The notes beneath the pieces were generated by a model. The model did no database searches. It was given only the letters and a program-made list of their open reading frames with translations, and was not told the origin of the DNA. This document shows positions 62,805 to 64,000 of a stretch of 64,000 nt of DNA, in pieces. How positions within the stretch are numbered: the first letter of the stretch is position 1; every line of letters begins with the position of its first letter. Source of the DNA: an uncultured Anaerolineales bacterium (GTDB lineage Bacteria > Chloroflexota > Anaerolineae > Anaerolineales > Villigracilaceae); contig CALFXA010000032.1 in the NCBI GenBank assembly GCA_937928015.1, forward strand, positions 1-64,000, read 5' to 3'. Made by a program: the position numbers and the translations under genes.

Positions 62805-64000
62805 ATGAGATCTCTCCTTCGCTTCATCATTTGTATAGTCGTTCTTCTATCAGCCTGCACGCCCGCACAGCAGATTGTCCCAATCATCACAGCAACCGCT
62901 GTCTCCCCCGCGCCCACGGCGACCATCCCGCCCACGCTCGTTCCCAGAGCGGTGACCCAGACACAAACTCGGCTCTCCGATTTTCCCGGCGATGACTATT
63001 GCAGTCTCGGTGCGCTCATCCCGGCAGGGACGGAGGTGGATGTACTTGGCACCTACCAGGATTATGTTGCAGTGGCGTGGAATGACGGCGCTGGCCGAAA
63101 ACAAGGCTTTGTTCCCAAGGCGAAACTTGCCGTCATGCCGCAGGGCATTCCACAACTGTCAGCTGACGCAGTGCCGTGGCAGCCGTTGTTGGATTTCAGC
63201 ACGTGGACCTATTACTCGCCCGACAACGGGGGGGAACTGATGATCCAGCCTGCCACGGAAGAACAAAGCGACTGGGCCGTTGACCCTGGTCATCATCCTG
63301 TTCAGGTTCCGCTGCGCATGCACTTCGGCCTGCAGCGCACCTATGAGAACTGGGCCGGCGTCCGCATCTATGGCACCTCCGATGTCGCCGATCCGTGGTG
63401 GAAGGGCATCAACCGCATGGATGTCACGGTGGACCGTCAGCAATATCGCTTGTGTGTGCGCGACGGGTCGAGTGAAGGCTGCAACGCCGATGTTCCGCTG
63501 ACAGTTGCCGCTGACCAGGAGCTCACGCTGCAATTCATGGATGTGAATGGAAAACAGCTTCAGGTCCTGGACCAGGATAATAATGTTCTACAAGAGATCA
63601 ATCTCACCAACCAAGCAGGCCTGAACCTGCCTAACGGACTCTTCCCCGAAGGCTGGTTCCAATTTGGTACCACGGTCGGTGCTCCCGAGAAGTTCAGGGT
63701 CATACACCCCTCCGTCACCACGCTACCGAAGGGGACATACCAACCATCCTGGCTGGAGGCGCCGGGTTTGAAGGACCTGGCGGCGGCGCATGGCATCCAG
63801 ATCGGAACCGAGTTCAACCCTGATCAACTGGTGGATGCACGCCTGTGTGCGGTTTATAAGCACGACTACAATGTCGCCATCATCAGCGCGTTCAGCGATC
63901 CAAAACTATGGACCGGACCCGGTCAATATGATTTCGCAACACTGGACCAGATTGTCAACCAGACCGCGCAACTCGGTGTAACGTTATATGCATCCCACCT
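62805..64000 (+). CDS. Lipoprotein with GH10-like domain, 3' end beyond window
   Basis: The frame is open from the ATG at 62805 (GGGAG upstream) to the right edge, about 398 codons. A lipoprotein signal ends in LLSAC with Cys about residue 18, then a Thr/Pro-rich linker. A beta-rich domain is followed, near residue 325, by IQIGTEFNPDQLVDARLCAV, YNVAIISAFSD, YDFATLDQIV and LYASHL. This is the start of a GH10 xylanase-like barrel. The catalytic glutamates would lie beyond the window, so activity cannot be judged. Confidence 0.55.
   Translation, partial: MRSLLRFIICIVVLLSACTPAQQIVPIITATAVSPAPTATIPPTLVPRAVTQTQTRLSDFPGDDYCSLGALIPAGTEVDVLGTYQDYVAVAWNDGAGRKQGFVPKAKLAVMPQGIPQLSADAVPWQPLLDFSTWTYYSPDNGGELMIQPATEEQSDWAVDPGHHPVQVPLRMHFGLQRTYENWAGVRIYGTSDVADPWWKGINRMDVTVDRQQYRLCVRDGSSEGCNADVPLTVAADQELTLQFMDVNGKQLQVLDQDNNVLQEINLTNQAGLNLPNGLFPEGWFQFGTTVGAPEKFRVIHPSVTTLPKGTYQPSWLEAPGLKDLAAAHGIQIGTEFNPDQLVDARLCAVYKHDYNVAIISAFSDPKLWTGPGQYDFATLDQIVNQTAQLGVTLYASH

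Noticed and set aside
1-64000. tRNA, rRNA or riboswitch genes
   Set aside because: I looked for cloverleaf ends, CCA and known conserved blocks by eye and saw none; a covariance-model search would be needed to be sure.

Overview
The window looks like part of an integrative/conjugative element or large plasmid from a Chloroflexota bacterium, probably Anaerolineae-like. Reasons: GC-rich backbone, Tad/type-IV-like secretion genes, a PrgI-like conjugation protein, plasmid-type replication genes, and a secreted CAP protein with the Cys-rich SLH repeats common in that class. I see no rRNA or tRNA genes. Taxonomy is an inference.

Layout. 1-6.3 kb (minus): a DUF234-type ATPase running off the left edge, then a Tad-like block (CpaF/TadA ATPase, CpaE-like ATPase, CpaB-like protein, two unknowns). 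6.4-8.9 kb: a Fic protein and a metallo-beta-lactamase-fold hydrolase. 9.1-23.3 kb (plus): a long operon behind a strong sigma70-like promoter with DnaG-like primase, DnaN-like clamp, RadC, a series of small plasmid-type proteins, and a methyltransferase-helicase fusion carrying two inteins, one in Walker A and one in the DExH box. Hairpins with T-tracts sit directly before many of the ribosome binding sites. 23.3-25.0 kb: AbiEi/AbiEii toxin-antitoxin pair with a palindromic operator.

25.1-49.4 kb (minus) is the most notable part: a DISARM-related defence locus. The core is a 1727-aa helicase-DUF1998-nuclease fusion, a SNF2-type helicase and an Eco57I-type adenine methylase. Accessory genes are stacked at two points. 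Between helicase and methylase sit two large STAND NTPases with TPR-like tails, separated by a scar in which a copy of the methylase start is fused to a copy of the helicase end. Downstream of the methylase sit a protein of unknown function, a HEPN-like protein, a TIR protein, a membrane/coiled-coil/zinc-ribbon protein and a PLD nuclease, and after each there is a copy of the methylase 3' end. The tail copies are divergent alleles, which suggests effectors were imported with flanking core sequence rather than duplicated in place. The methylase also carries a heptanucleotide tandem repeat that could make it phase-variable.

49.5-55.6 kb: a WYL-like regulator and a CRISPR array with 60 complete repeats and one interrupted terminal repeat, without cas genes in the window. 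The repeats occur in alternating blocks of two sequence types. 55.7-64 kb: a CAP-SLH surface protein, then (minus) a replication-relaxation-like protein, M23 peptidase, TadC-like protein, PrgI-like protein, two paralogous pilin-like membrane proteins and a DnaB/RecA-like ATPase, and finally a GH10-like lipoprotein running off the right edge.
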